Part shown: positions 35,078 to 42,642 of the stretch, in pieces
Layout: the number at the start of each line of letters is the position of its first letter
Position numbering within the stretch: position 1 is the first letter of the stretch
DNA from: DAOTXR01 sp034435375
GTDB lineage: Bacteria; Chloroflexota; Anaerolineae; Aggregatilineales; UBA3940
Assembly (NCBI GenBank): GCA_034435375.1
Contig: DAOTXR010000048.1
Span: forward strand, 124,001-188,000
Direction of reading: 5' to 3'
Length of the DNA stretch: 64,000 bases
Program-made: the position numbers and the translations under genes
Notes under the pieces: model-generated
The model's input: the letters and a program-made list of their open reading frames with translations, nothing else
Told to the model about the DNA's origin: nothing
Databases searched by the model: none

Positions 35078-35433
35078 CTAAATGTGCAAACACAGGTAGA
35101 AGGCAGAAACTATTTCAACGGGGACAGGGAAGCTGTAGTCTTCAGGAGGAACAAGGCGGTCGAAGGGCGTTGGAGTCGGAGAGGGAGTGGGTGACGGCGT
35201 GAGGGTAGCCGTTGGCACATAGGTGGAGATGAAAATAGGCGTCGTGGTGGGTGATGCACGAAGGGTGGGAGATACGGTGAGAGGAAATGTGGCCGCCAGA
35301 GTGGTGTGATGGGTCGGGCCGCCTACCCGATCGAGGGGGAACGGTTGGCGGACAGCGGGGGCAGGTTGCAGGCCAGGAACGGCAGAACCGCCAAGACAAG
35401 GATCAGCAGGTTGAGGCGCTTCGGAGGAGTCAT
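35078..35433 (-). pseudogene. Lipoprotein gene broken by a -1 frameshift
   Basis: The ATG at 35433 overlaps the acyltransferase stop as ATGA and starts a perfect lipoprotein signal peptide (MTPPKRLNLLILVLAVLPF, then LAC with Cys22). That frame stops at TAG (35325-35323) after 36 codons. The neighbouring frame continues without a stop to 35078 with a typical Thr/Pro tether (PTATLTPSPTPSPTPTPFDR) and the end VEIVSAFYLCLHI. Adding one C in the C5 run read on the minus strand (35335-35339) joins the two into one protein of about 118 residues. It is therefore either a recent frameshift, a sequencing undercount in the homopolymer, or a slippery-site recoding. I recognise no function. Confidence 0.75.
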
Positions 35434-36101
35434 GCATCCAGGTAGCGCACCACCCGTCCTGGCACGCCTACCACTACAGCATGGTCAGGCACATCAGTAT
35501 TGACGAATGCTCCACCTGTGATGCGTGCCCCCTCGCCGATCACTACGCGGCTGTTGACGCTGGCTCCCATCTCGATGACCACGTTATCTTTAAGCTCAAC
35601 ATAGCTAGCGATGCGCGCCCCTTGCCCTACGAATACATTGGTGCCCAGCCGAGCATCATGGTCCACACTGGCGCCGGTGTTCAGTACACAATGACGCCCC
35701 ACTTCCGTGCCGGTGCTGATCACCACCCCTGCTCCCACGACTGTACCCGCTCCCAGCTTCACGGTGGGCGAGATGATGGCGCCCGGATGAACTGCCGTGA
35801 TGGGCTGAATGCCCTCCAGGTCGAGTGTGCGCATGAGACGGGCGCGGACGCTCATCAAATCGGACCCCAACGCGAGCACCGCTCGCAGGCCAGGGTGTTG
35901 CCCAGCTAGGTCAGGCAGCACGTCATCGTCACCCAGGATGTGCAGACTGAGGCCCTCCCCAACGCCACGCTCACTCAGCCCTAGCGCTTTATCTGTACAA
36001 CCGACGACCACCACATCCGGACGGTGGCCCAGGATTTCATACACGACTGAGGCGTATCCCCCTGCGCCTAGGATGACCACCGGGGTCTTCTCTTGCGCCA
36101 C
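35430..36101 (-). CDS. NeuD-like sugar O-acyltransferase
   Basis: Left-handed beta-helix acetyltransferase of the NeuD/PglD group that acylates sugars or nucleotide sugars. The N-terminal nucleotide-sugar-binding part (VVILGAGGYASVVYEILG) is followed by hexapeptide repeats (about 100-205: AIISPTVKLGAGTVVGAGVVIS, VLNTGASVDHDARLG) with the catalytic His in VDHDA, and the usual end (VVVGVPGRVVRYL). The 223 residues are complete. Its exact substrate is unknown. The frameshifted lipoprotein gene starts inside its stop codon. The 226-bp upstream gap (36102-36327) shows nothing certain besides the hairpin at 36286-36315. Confidence 0.85.
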   Translation of the reverse strand: MAQEKTPVVILGAGGYASVVYEILGHRPDVVVVGCTDKALGLSERGVGEGLSLHILGDDDVLPDLAGQHPGLRAVLALGSDLMSVRARLMRTLDLEGIQPITAVHPGAIISPTVKLGAGTVVGAGVVISTGTEVGRHCVLNTGASVDHDARLGTNVFVGQGARIASYVELKDNVVIEMGASVNSRVVIGEGARITGGAFVNTDVPDHAVVVGVPGRVVRYLDA

Positions 36102-36285
36102 GTTGCAGCCTCCTCCCTACACCCCCTGTGAATTGGTTTCACACCACCCATCTTTTTAAGGTAGCATGGTTAGTGAATTAGGGCAATCAAACTGCATAAG
36201 GAGCAGAGCTGCTCACATCGCGCTAGCCAGGGCGTTTGCCCAGAAATCGCTTCAGGTTCATTGACACGATGAAGGACACGCTCTG

Positions 36286-36315
36286 GGCATGGTTGCCACA
36301 TTCATGGACCATGCC
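36286..36315 (-). terminator. Possible hairpin after the Gfo/Idh gene
   Basis: GGCATGGT (36286-36293) pairs with ACCATGCC (36308-36315), an 8-bp stem with a 14-nt loop, 12 bp past the oxidoreductase stop. There is no T run. Confidence 0.3.
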
Positions 36316-36327
36316 ATAGAGCTTGTG

Positions 36328-37788
36328 TCACGGCGGATTCTGAGACGGGCCAGCCCTGGGGCTGCCGACGCCTGTTCCCAGTTTCTCGGCCTCAGCGCGG
36401 AAGACATCCAGGTCGACGATCGTCCCAGTGACACGCGCCATTTCGGCAGCGAAGGCCATCAGATGGCTTTCGAGCGAAGCTCGTGCGCTGGTCAGTGGGG
36501 CCTGTTTACCCTTATCCAGCGCCTCAACAAAGGCGGCCATCAGCCCTTCGTCGCCGCCGCCATGTCCCCCTGCCTCGATCTCATTGGGGAAGTCGATGCG
36601 CTCGATGCGTCGAGGGTTGCGGTGGTCGCGGATCTCCAAAAAAGTCCGATTCATGCTGAACTTGCCGAGCAGTGTAGCCTGCGATCCATCGACGCGGATG
36701 GTACGGCCCTCCTCGAAAGAGTGGCCGTGCATGGTGTGCGAGGCTGAGAGGCCGCCCTCGAACTCCATCAGCACGATCTGATGATCCACCACATCGTTGT
36801 CGCAGCGGTACACGCAGCGCCCGTAAGGCCCCGTTTCAAGCGCCCTGCGCAGGCTGGCTTTATTGCCAGGATCGTCGGTGATGACTGAGCGAGGCCAGCC
36901 GGAATACTCAGTGAGCTGCCGGAGGATGGGAAACACGGCAGCAAGCACGCGGAGCACACCTGGGCGATCGAGCGCCATTTGCCCTGCAAAGCGATGTAGC
37001 GGGCTTTGTGCCTGGCTCAGGCCGTAGTGGATCGGCTCTAGGTCGAGGTAGAGCGCCGGGGCATAAAATGGGCAGGTTGTCTCAACTGGGCAGCCGTCAG
37101 TACAGCGCTCTGGGGCGCCGGGTGGCGCATTCTCTGGGCGATAGTGGGTCAGTCTTCCGACTGAACTCAGCCGCACAGCCTTGCGTCCCAGGATCCAGTA
37201 GAGCAGGTCCAGATCGTGACAACACTTGGCTAAGATCATAGGGCTAGACTGGCCAGCCTGACGCCAATTGCCGCGTACATAGCTATGAGCCATATGCCAC
37301 GATGACACATTCTCGCGGTGCGAGAGCGTGACGATCTGGCCAAGCCGCTCCGACTGTATGATCTCATACAACCGCTGGAAGGCTTCCGTGTAGCGCATCA
37401 CATGGCAGATCTGCAGCAGCCGGCCCGTGCGCTCGGCAGCCTGCACCAGCGCCACGCACTCGTCTAGGCGGTGAGCCATTGGCTTTTCGAGCAGCACATC
37501 GTAGCCTGCCTCCAATGCAGCGAGGGTCGGCTGGGTGTGCATTTGATCCTGCGTGGTGATGATAGCCGCCCGCGCCATCCGAGGTCGGGCAAGCAAGTCT
37601 TCCCAGGTTAAAAATCTCCGCTCAGGTGGAATTCGGTGTTCGGCAGCAACCTGCTCACGGCGTGCATCGAGTGGCTCAGCCACAGCTATGATCTTGAGCC
37701 TATCAGGGTGTCTCAGCGCCCACTGGCCATATACCTCGGCGCCACGGTTGCCTGCTCCAATGAGAACTGCTTCGATGGGCTGGCTCAT
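36328..37788 (-). CDS. Gfo/Idh/MocA-family oxidoreductase
   Basis: NAD(P)-dependent sugar or cyclitol dehydrogenase family. The N-terminal Rossmann fold (AVLIGAGNRGAEVYGQWAL) is followed by EKPMAHRLDECVALVQAAER with the family EKP lysine, and a C-terminal alpha/beta domain (VHLMEFEGGLSASHTMHGHSFEEGRTIRV region, about 330-370). At 486 residues it is longer than the usual 330-400. The extra part (about 225-300) includes a Cys cluster (CTDGCPVETTCPFYAP) also seen in some family members. The substrate is unknown. It is followed on the same strand, upstream, by a GT2 gene 42 bp away, so a role in surface-sugar synthesis is possible. Confidence 0.88.
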   Translation of the reverse strand: MSQPIEAVLIGAGNRGAEVYGQWALRHPDRLKIIAVAEPLDARREQVAAEHRIPPERRFLTWEDLLARPRMARAAIITTQDQMHTQPTLAALEAGYDVLLEKPMAHRLDECVALVQAAERTGRLLQICHVMRYTEAFQRLYEIIQSERLGQIVTLSHRENVSSWHMAHSYVRGNWRQAGQSSPMILAKCCHDLDLLYWILGRKAVRLSSVGRLTHYRPENAPPGAPERCTDGCPVETTCPFYAPALYLDLEPIHYGLSQAQSPLHRFAGQMALDRPGVLRVLAAVFPILRQLTEYSGWPRSVITDDPGNKASLRRALETGPYGRCVYRCDNDVVDHQIVLMEFEGGLSASHTMHGHSFEEGRTIRVDGSQATLLGKFSMNRTFLEIRDHRNPRRIERIDFPNEIEAGGHGGGDEGLMAAFVEALDKGKQAPLTSARASLESHLMAFAAEMARVTGTIVDLDVFRAEAEKLGTGVGSPRAGPSQNPP

Positions 37789-37830
37789 AAGGCTTTTCCT
37801 CGGTCAGGACGACAGACAGGTCATATCTTG

Positions 37831-38577
37831 TCACTTAACGCGTCGGATGCGGTGACGCCAAGCCACCCGCAATGTATCGCGGATGGTCTTGCCAACGCGC
37901 ATCTTGGTTGTTGTTGGCTTGTAGTCATAGTGAAGGGTGAATGGAACTTCCCCGAACTTGACTCCAGCCAGCTCGTCGAGCTGAAACAGGATCTCGACCA
38001 TGCAGGCGAAACCACGCTCGGTGATGAAGTGCTCGCCATAGCGCTGACTGGCCTGTTGCAGGACCCGCGCTTGGTAAGCGCGGAACCCGCACGAATAATC
38101 ACGCACGCCACGAATCGGGAAGACCATCTGAAAGAGGATGCCCATTACGCGGCTGTACAGTCGGCGCAGCAATGGTACACCATACACTTTGGCACCCCGC
38201 TGGAAGCGTGACGCAATCACCACATCGCAGCCCTCGGCGATCCGCCGGACCATGCTGGGGATGGTATCAGGAGGATGGGTATTGTCTGCGTCGAGCGTCA
38301 CGATGATGTCGTCAGGCTGCGCCTTTTGGAGAGCCATCTTGAAGCCGGTTTGGATGGCTAGGCTCAGACCCTTATTGTGCTCGTGCTGGACAAGGTCTAT
38401 CCAGGGGTATCTTCCCATGTACGATCGAACGATCTCAGCGGTCATGTCGGTACTACCATCATCGATGACGAGCACCTGCAGGTCAGGCAATTCACTCAAG
38501 CGAACGGCGGCAATGGCATCAAGCAGCGGAGGGAGAGCTTTTTCTTCGTTATAGGCAGGCAAGGTGATGATGATCAT
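37831..38577 (-). CDS. GT2 glycosyltransferase, dolichol-phosphate-mannose-synthase-like
   Basis: Transfers a sugar from a nucleotide donor, probably to a lipid phosphate. GT-A fold: ITLPAYNEEKALPPLL, VLVIDDGSTDMTAEIV and the metal-binding DxD region LDADNTHPP, then RGAKVYGVPLLRRLYSRVMG. I start it at the ATG at 38577, which has GGAG eight bases upstream; an upstream codon at 38607 would add ten unlikely residues. The 248 residues lack the C-terminal membrane helices of some relatives. It precedes the Gfo/Idh gene on the same strand. Confidence 0.9.
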   Translation of the reverse strand: MIIITLPAYNEEKALPPLLDAIAAVRLSELPDLQVLVIDDGSTDMTAEIVRSYMGRYPWIDLVQHEHNKGLSLAIQTGFKMALQKAQPDDIIVTLDADNTHPPDTIPSMVRRIAEGCDVVIASRFQRGAKVYGVPLLRRLYSRVMGILFQMVFPIRGVRDYSCGFRAYQARVLQQASQRYGEHFITERGFACMVEILFQLDELAGVKFGEVPFTLHYDYKPTTTKMRVGKTIRDTLRVAWRHRIRRVK

Positions 38578-38659
38578 CCAGAACGCTCCAGGGTGTGAAT
38601 CTGTCATCAGTATACCGCACCTGAGCAGAAGACCAGGACAGGATAGGAAAGGAAGGCTA

Positions 38660-38689
38660 TTGAGAATGTAGACTTTGACACTCTATAAT
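38660..38689 (+). promoter_or_regulatory. Promoter of an orphan RNA unit
   Basis: TTGAGA (38660-38665), 18-bp spacer and perfect TATAAT (38684-38689). No coding gene begins downstream before the terminator at 38831-38878. Confidence 0.65.
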
Positions 38690-38695
38690 AGCTAC

Positions 38696-38879
38696 AGATG
38701 TGGGGTAGTATGCAGAGCTGTACTGGAATGGTCAGGGATTATCGGTGTAGTAGGTCTGTGTTGCTATGGTAGTGAAGGTCATCCGCGAGTGGTGTGGGCT
38801 TGCGTGTCGCTGGATTAAGGATGCACCTGAAGCGAGTTACTCACCGTGGTCTCGCACGCGGTGAGTAACTCGCTTTTTG
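38696..38879 (+). ncRNA. Candidate small RNA of about 180 nt, class unknown
   Basis: The stretch is bounded by a good sigma-70 promoter and a strong intrinsic terminator and has no credible protein. The only ATG frame (38698, 24 codons) has no ribosome site. The RNA is G/U-rich. One internal stem is visible by eye: ATCCGCGA with TCGCTGGAT, roughly 38782-38816. The size resembles 6S RNA, but I see no long pairing of its ends, and it does not match tmRNA, SRP RNA or RNase P RNA signatures that I know. It could also be the leader of an attenuated transcript. Expression is not shown. Confidence 0.45.
38831..38878 (+). terminator. Strong intrinsic terminator of the orphan RNA
   Basis: AGCGAGTTACTCACCG (38831-38846) and CGGTGAGTAACTCGCT (38859-38874) form a perfect 16-bp stem with a 12-nt loop, followed by TTTT. 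It is the strongest terminator in the window by stem length, yet no plus-strand gene lies upstream of it. Confidence 0.85.
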
Positions 38880-38906
38880 GGGCCTCAAACCAGCCTTGAA
38901 AACTAA

Positions 38907-38935
38907 TTGACGCGCAAGTAGCCTGGTGCTATACT
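38907..38935 (+). promoter_or_regulatory. Distal promoter of the aldo/keto reductase-rho unit
   Basis: TTGACG (38907-38912), exactly 17 bp, TATACT (38930-38935). The start point near 38942 would leave a leader of about 242 nt before the reductase. I see no known riboswitch in it. Confidence 0.6.
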
Positions 38936-39117
38936 CTAAAACAAGTTTGGCAATTCCGTGAAGTCTCTATAAACTGATAACTCTGAGCGCCATCTTACCT
39001 GATGCTCCGCCGCATCTGCCCTGTAGCACTCCACTGAGCGTGCGAACGTAGAGAGCTAATCTTTGCTGGCATCCCTGCAAAGTTCTGTTGCTACAAGTGT
39101 ACCAGTAGCCTGCTGCT

Positions 39118-39147
39118 TTGATTGCACAGGCGCACAGCCTGTATTAC
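39118..39147 (+). promoter_or_regulatory. Proximal promoter of the aldo/keto reductase
   Basis: TTGATT (39118-39123), 18-bp spacer, TATTAC (39142-39147), giving a leader of about 30 nt. Weaker than the distal one. Confidence 0.4.
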
Positions 39148-39183
39148 ACTGGCGTGTCCACTGACCCGCTGCGACCTTGATGG

Positions 39184-40149
39184 ATGCATATGGCAGAAGA
39201 CAGACAATCCAGAATACCTACTATTCACCTTGGACCTGAGGGGCCTGAGGTTAGCGTACTGGGCATTGGAACATGGGCGTGGGGTGATCGCTTGGTGTGG
39301 GGCTATGGCGATGGCTACTCCGACACCGACCTGCATACGGCTTTCGAGATCAGCCTAAATGCGGGGATCACATTCTATGATACGGCTGAAATCTACGGGT
39401 TTGGGCAATCCGAGCGGTTGCTGGGCAATTTTGCCCGTGCTGCCAAAGCCAGGGTGGCTATTGCCACCAAGTTTTTTCCCTTCCCCTGGCGCTTGGGGCG
39501 TGGGGCAGTTGTTGCTGCGCTGCGCGAGAGTCTTCGGCGGTTGGGTGTTGACCAGGTAGATCTATACCAGATTCACTGGCCTTCGCCGCTGATGTCTATC
39601 GATACAATGATGGAGGGGCTGGCCGACGCTGTCGAAGCAGGGCTGGCCAGAAGTGTAGGTGTCTCCAATTTCAACGTCGAACAAACACGCCGGGCGCATG
39701 CGATCTTGAGAGCACGAGGCATTCCGCTGGCCTCCAACCAAGTTGAATATAGCCTGATCCAGCGCCGCCCTGAGCGTTCGGGCCTGTATGATCTCTGCCG
39801 CGAATTGGGCGTCACGCTCATTGCCTACAGCCCATTGGGCATGGGGCTATTGACCGGCAAGTATATGCCTGACAGTCCGCCGCCTGGTGTGCGTGGGCGT
39901 CGCTACAGCCAGAAGTATCTTGCCAAGTTGCAGCCACTGATTGAGCTGATGCGCGAGATCGGTCAGGCTCATGGAGGCAGACCACCTTCGCAGGTGGCTC
40001 TCAACTGGACCATTGCCAAAGGCGCTCTGCCCATTCCAGGCGCTAAGAACGCCAGGCAGGCGCAGGAGAACGTCGCAGCGGCAGGCTGGTCGCTTTCGGC
40101 AGATGAAGTAAACGCGCTGGACGCAGCCAGTCAGGTTCTTTTAGATTGA
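39184..40149 (+). CDS. Aldo/keto reductase
   Basis: NADPH-dependent reductase with a TIM-barrel fold. The catalytic tetrad is visible: Asp in FYDTAEIYG, Tyr in the same motif, Lys in ATKFFP and His in YQIHWP. The NADP part is near the C-terminus (PIPGAKNARQAQENVAA). Length 321 is normal. The substrate is unknown. The start is ATG at 39184, or the second ATG at 39190; both ribosome sites are weak. rho follows, about 30 bp later, so the two are likely cotranscribed. Confidence 0.93.
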   Translation: MHMAEDRQSRIPTIHLGPEGPEVSVLGIGTWAWGDRLVWGYGDGYSDTDLHTAFEISLNAGITFYDTAEIYGFGQSERLLGNFARAAKARVAIATKFFPFPWRLGRGAVVAALRESLRRLGVDQVDLYQIHWPSPLMSIDTMMEGLADAVEAGLARSVGVSNFNVEQTRRAHAILRARGIPLASNQVEYSLIQRRPERSGLYDLCRELGVTLIAYSPLGMGLLTGKYMPDSPPPGVRGRRYSQKYLAKLQPLIELMREIGQAHGGRPPSQVALNWTIAKGALPIPGAKNARQAQENVAAAGWSLSADEVNALDAASQVLLD

Positions 40150-40180
40150 CTCATCCACAGACAACTCTATGCAGGGCAAT

Positions 40181-41470
40181 ATGAGAGAACTAAACATTGC
40201 AGAGCTTGAAACGCTCACGCTGACCGATCTGCGTGACCTTGCGCGAGAGGTTGGGATCGAACGATTCAGCCGACTCAAGAAGCAGGAACTCATTGTTGAG
40301 CTGCTGCGCCACAAAGCCGAGCAGCAGGGCTTTGAATTGCGCGGTGGCGTCCTCGAGGTGATCGAGGAAGGAATAGGCTTCCTGCGTTCACCCCATTACC
40401 TGCCCAGCCCCGACGACATCTACGTGAGCCAGACGCAGATCAAGCGCTTCAACCTGCGTACTGGCGACTTGGTCATCGGGCAGGTGCGCCCTCCCAAAGA
40501 GAACGAGAAATACTACGGCCTGTTGCGCGTCGAAGCAGTCAATGGGTTGGATCCTGAGCTGGGGAAGTATCGCCCTAATTTTGAGCACCTCACTCCCATT
40601 TTCCCAGACAAGCGCTTCAACCTCGAAACCAATCCCCGTATTCTTTCCACCCGCCTGCTCAACCTGATTGCGCCAATAGGCCGGGGGCAGCGTGGGTTGA
40701 TCGTCTCGCCGCCCAAGGCCGGTAAGACCACTGTGCTCAAGGAGATCGCCAACGCGATCAGCCAAAACTATCCTGAGGTTCATCTGATGGTCCTGCTGAT
40801 CGGCGAGCGCCCTGAAGAGGTCACTGATATGGACCGCTCGGTGGAAGCTGAAGTGGTGGCCTCAACTTTCGATGAGACGTGGGTCAACCAGGTTCGTGTA
40901 AGCGAAATGGCGCTGGAACGGGCCAAACGCCTGACCGAAAGCGGTAAGGACGTAGTGATTCTGATGGACAGCATCACTCGTCTGGCGCGCGCCTACAACT
41001 TGGTGGTCCCACCAAGCGGGCGCACCCTGTCCGGTGGGCTCGACCCCAGTGCACTTTACCCACCCAAGCGGTTTTTCGGCGCAGCACGCAATATCGAGGA
41101 AGGCGGCTCACTGACCATCATTGCTACCTGCTTGGTGGACACCGGTTCACGCATGGATGACGTGATCTACGAGGAATTCAAGGGGACCGGCAACATGGAG
41201 CTTCACCTCTCGCGCAAGCTTCAGGAGCGCCGCATCTTCCCCGCCTTCGATATTGAACGCTCCAGCACGCGCCGTGAGGAGCTGCTGCTTGGGCCTGATA
41301 TTCTTCAGCGTGTGTGGCTGATGCGCCGGATGCTATCTCAGATGACTGCGCCACCGCCCAATGGCGCAGGTATGGATCAGACCACGGCAACAGAGGCGGT
41401 GCTTGACCAACTGCGACGCACCGACAGCAATGAAGACTTCCTCGAAATGTTGACCGACACCAGCCGGTAG
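40181..41470 (+). CDS. rho: Transcription termination factor Rho
   Basis: Hexameric RNA helicase that ends transcripts. Rho_N helical part (ELNIAELETLTLTDLRDLAREVG), RNA-binding cold-shock domain (GVLEVIEEGIGFLRS, DIYVSQTQIKRFNLRTGD), P-loop SPPKAGKTT, Walker B VVILMDSITRLARAYN and the conserved GGLDPSALYPPKRFFGAARNIEEGGSLT region split over the Q-loop and R-loop. Start at ATG 40181 with AGGG upstream; an ATG at 40169 is possible. 429 residues. It has no insertion domain, unlike the Rho of many Actinobacteria. Confidence 0.97.
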   Translation: MRELNIAELETLTLTDLRDLAREVGIERFSRLKKQELIVELLRHKAEQQGFELRGGVLEVIEEGIGFLRSPHYLPSPDDIYVSQTQIKRFNLRTGDLVIGQVRPPKENEKYYGLLRVEAVNGLDPELGKYRPNFEHLTPIFPDKRFNLETNPRILSTRLLNLIAPIGRGQRGLIVSPPKAGKTTVLKEIANAISQNYPEVHLMVLLIGERPEEVTDMDRSVEAEVVASTFDETWVNQVRVSEMALERAKRLTESGKDVVILMDSITRLARAYNLVVPPSGRTLSGGLDPSALYPPKRFFGAARNIEEGGSLTIIATCLVDTGSRMDDVIYEEFKGTGNMELHLSRKLQERRIFPAFDIERSSTRREELLLGPDILQRVWLMRRMLSQMTAPPPNGAGMDQTTATEAVLDQLRRTDSNEDFLEMLTDTSR

Positions 41471-41481
41471 TTGCGTTTTCC

Positions 41482-41510
41482 TTGACAGATATCTGGGATT
41501 CAGCTACATT
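41482..41510 (+). promoter_or_regulatory. Predicted promoter of the nitrilase-fold gene
   Basis: Perfect TTGACA (41482-41487), 17-bp spacer, TACATT (41505-41510), right after the rho stop. Start point near 41517. Confidence 0.7.
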
Positions 41511-41551
41511 TCACGCCATTGTGTGGTATCACCCTGCTGTGAGGAGTTTTC

Positions 41552-42451
41552 ATGCGTGAGATTACGGTTGTTACGGTGCAGATGAAGCCTCGCCTGGGCG
41601 AGATCGAGGACAACCTGGTCAAGATGTCCGACTTCATTGCCAAAATTGCTGGCCAGCAAAAGGTCGATCTGATCCTGTTTCCAGAGCTGGTCACCAGCGG
41701 CTACGAGCTGGGTGTTAAGTTCACACAGGTGGCTCAGGTCGTCCCTGGCCCTACAGTCAATCTGATCTCACAACGTGCCCAGGAATTTGGCGTGCATATC
41801 GCATTTGGCATGGTGGCCAAAGAACGGGTGGAGAGCATTCTGTACGATGCGGCAATCCTGATCGGCCCTGATGGCGATCTGATCGGCCAGTACTACAAGA
41901 CACACCTGAAAGGCGAGGAACGCCTCGCCTTCCGCGAGGGCTACAAGCTGCCGATCTTCGAAACCGAGTTTGGTGTGGTCGGTTTCATGCTGGGCTGGGA
42001 TTTGGCCTTCCCGGAGGTGGCGCGTAGCTTGGTGCTGGACGGTGCGGAGTTGCTGTGTACCCTGGGCAACTGGGAGAAGGATGAGATCGACGAGTGGCGG
42101 ACGCTCGTCAAGGCTCGCGCTTATGAGAATGCTTGTTTCGTCGCGGGCGCGAACCGCGTGGGGGATGATGTCACACTCACCTTTGGCGGCGAGAGCATGA
42201 TCGTCGGGCCGCGTGGCAGGGTGTATGCTCACCTGCCTGGTGAGGAGAAGGTCGAAGAGGCTAAGGAAGAGAAGAAGTCTGAGGGCGAGAAGAAGGAGAA
42301 AGAGGACAAGGATAAGCCCAAGACACAACCTCTTGAGGGCTACGCCGTAGCCCGTATTGACCTGGATGAAATCCGCAAGCATCGTGAGCAGCGCCAGACT
42401 CTTCAGACACGCCAGCCAAGCATTTACCGCTCGATTGTGCGTCGCTATTAA
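41552..42451 (+). CDS. Nitrilase-superfamily protein lacking the catalytic Cys
   Basis: Carbon-nitrogen hydrolase fold: Glu45 in FPELVTSGYE, Lys116 in YYKTHLK, and the nucleophile region GFMLGWDLAFPE. There the usual Cys of CWD is Gly148 (codon GGC, one base from TGC). The Glu and Lys are kept, so it is either a pseudo-enzyme with a binding role, or the codon is an error. An insertion of about 35 residues, almost only Glu and Lys (EEKVEEAKEEKKSEGEKKEK), lies between YAHLPG and GYAVARIDL and is not usual for the family. 299 residues; GAGGAG before the ATG. It has its own promoter and terminator, so it is monocistronic. Confidence 0.88.
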   Translation: MREITVVTVQMKPRLGEIEDNLVKMSDFIAKIAGQQKVDLILFPELVTSGYELGVKFTQVAQVVPGPTVNLISQRAQEFGVHIAFGMVAKERVESILYDAAILIGPDGDLIGQYYKTHLKGEERLAFREGYKLPIFETEFGVVGFMLGWDLAFPEVARSLVLDGAELLCTLGNWEKDEIDEWRTLVKARAYENACFVAGANRVGDDVTLTFGGESMIVGPRGRVYAHLPGEEKVEEAKEEKKSEGEKKEKEDKDKPKTQPLEGYAVARIDLDEIRKHREQRQTLQTRQPSIYRSIVRRY

Positions 42452-42568
42452 GCTCTTATCCACGAAGCGCTTCGTTGGGCAATGCTCAGGATTTCTTCCT
42501 CGCTGCTTCAACAAGCCAATGAGTTGTTCTGGGCAAACTCCAAGAGGCGCCCGATAGGTGATCTTCTG

Positions 42569-42595
42569 CGGCGGCCTGCAAGAGGCCGCCGTTTT
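42569..42595 (+). terminator. Intrinsic terminator after the nitrilase-fold gene
   Basis: CGGCGGCCT (42569-42577) and AGGCCGCCG (42583-42591) form a 9-bp stem with a 5-nt loop, followed by TTTT. Confidence 0.8.
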
Positions 42596-42603
42596 GCTAT
42601 ACT
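42595..42603 (+). promoter_or_regulatory. Extended -10 promoter of the threonine aldolase unit
   Basis: TGC-TATACT (42595-42603) overlaps the T run of the preceding terminator. The start point would be near 42610, leader about 33 nt. Confidence 0.5.
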
Positions 42604-42642
42604 TGTCAGCAAAATGACCACCACATGTAAGGCAAACATATC

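Noticed and set aside
38620..38640. B12-box-like string AGCAGAAGACCAGGA
   Set aside because: It resembles the box only partly, and no cobalamin core lies nearby. It is upstream of the promoter of the orphan RNA and would not be transcribed from it.
38698..38772. 24-codon frame inside the orphan RNA
   Set aside because: No ribosome site, unusual composition and no resemblance to a leader peptide.
42462..42475. Perfect 14-bp palindrome ACGAAGCGCTTCGT
   Set aside because: It has no promoter or other context, and a short perfect palindrome is expected by chance at this GC content.
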